Assembly: GCA_964388665.1 (NCBI GenBank)
Contig: CAYMBJ010000137.1
Location: 1-6,149 of the forward strand
Length of the DNA stretch: 6,149 nucleotides
Source of the DNA: CALCCV01 sp964388665
Lineage (GTDB): Bacteria; Bdellovibrionota; Bdellovibrionia; Bdellovibrionales; Bdellovibrionaceae
Direction of reading: 5' to 3'
Below the pieces are notes generated by a model that saw only the letters and a program-made list of their open reading frames with translations, had not been told where the DNA came from and did no database searches. The position numbers were made by a program, and so were the translations under genes. Positions 6,083 through 6,149 of this stretch are shown piece by piece. The stretch's first letter is position 1; each line of letters starts with the position of its first letter.

Positions 6083-6149
6083 CAATTAAAGTCAGTGTCT
6101 TCAGAAGTTCTCAGAAATAAAATTGGCGAGCTTGTCAAAAAAGAGCGCG
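6080..6149 (+). CDS. 5' end of a gene, possibly HNH-endonuclease-like, cut by window edge
   Basis: ATG at 6080 follows GGAGG (6070-6074) by 5 nt and opens a frame of 23 codons without a stop to the right edge. The start MQLKSVSSEVLRNKIGELV followed by KKER is basic and helical. It resembles, from memory, the first residues of HNH-endonuclease-like proteins common in Bdellovibrionales, which typically read like (L/V)S-x-x-x-L-x-x-K-x-x-x-L-V-x-x-E-R. The catalytic HNH domain in that family is at the far C-terminus and is not in the window, so the assignment rests on about 15 residues and is tentative. The coding call itself rests on the ribosome site, start and composition. The start is inside a stable hairpin, suggesting translational control. 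It overlaps the end of a spurious frame ending at 6120. Confidence 0.55.
   Translation, partial: MQLKSVSSEVLRNKIGELVKKER

Noticed and set aside
5872..6120. Plus-strand frame of 82 codons before the right-edge gene
   Set aside because: TTG start without a ribosome site, no domain, and it overlaps the better-supported gene starting at 6080.
1..6149. CRISPR arrays, tRNA, rRNA, transposase or terminal inverted repeats
   Set aside because: None seen on either strand; no regularly spaced repeats, no cloverleaf-like sequence and no transposase motif.

Overview
The window reads as ordinary chromosomal sequence from a Gram-negative bacterium with moderate GC. Exported proteins and an outer-membrane-barrel candidate support the Gram-negative reading. 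Several genes use GTG or TTG starts behind clear Shine-Dalgarno sites. The start of a gene at the right edge resembles the N-terminus of HNH-endonuclease-like proteins that are multicopy in Bdellovibrionales. That makes Bdellovibrionota (predatory bacteria and relatives) my best guess, at low to moderate confidence, because no ribosomal or other marker gene is present.

Layout, left to right. (1) Positions 3-524, plus strand: the C-terminal part of a Cache/PDC-type sensor-domain protein whose 5' end is off the window or frame-disrupted. (2) Positions 549-1784, minus strand, convergent with gene 1: a complete type II sulfide:quinone oxidoreductase (sqr) with both catalytic cysteines and a good candidate promoter. 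(3) Positions 1785-2191: a 407-bp gap without a convincing gene, holding that promoter, a three-copy 10-bp tandem repeat and a 14-bp perfect palindrome. (4) Positions 2192-3352, plus: an exported, cysteine-containing protein of unknown function, best started at a TTG with a strong ribosome binding site. (5) Positions 3433-4575, plus: a predicted outer-membrane beta-barrel (porin-like) protein whose start lies behind a duplicated 12-bp unit that carries both a Shine-Dalgarno core and start codons. (6) Positions 4576-4895: 320 bp with no gene. (7) Positions 4896-5654, plus: a class I SAM-dependent methyltransferase. (8) Positions 5655-6079: 425 bp with no gene. (9) Positions 6080-6149: the first 23 codons of a gene running off the right edge. 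Its ribosome binding site and ATG lie inside a long, almost perfect RNA hairpin.

Functionally, sqr would feed electrons from sulfide into the quinone pool and is the only gene with a precise biochemical assignment. The exported unknown and the barrel protein lie 80 bp apart (stop to preferred start) on the same strand and may be co-transcribed. Nothing in the sequence ties them to sulfide oxidation. The methyltransferase stands alone. I see no CRISPR array, insertion sequence, tRNA or rRNA. I do not see a clear new multi-gene system. The most interesting signal is the hairpin enclosing the ribosome binding site at 6051-6082.
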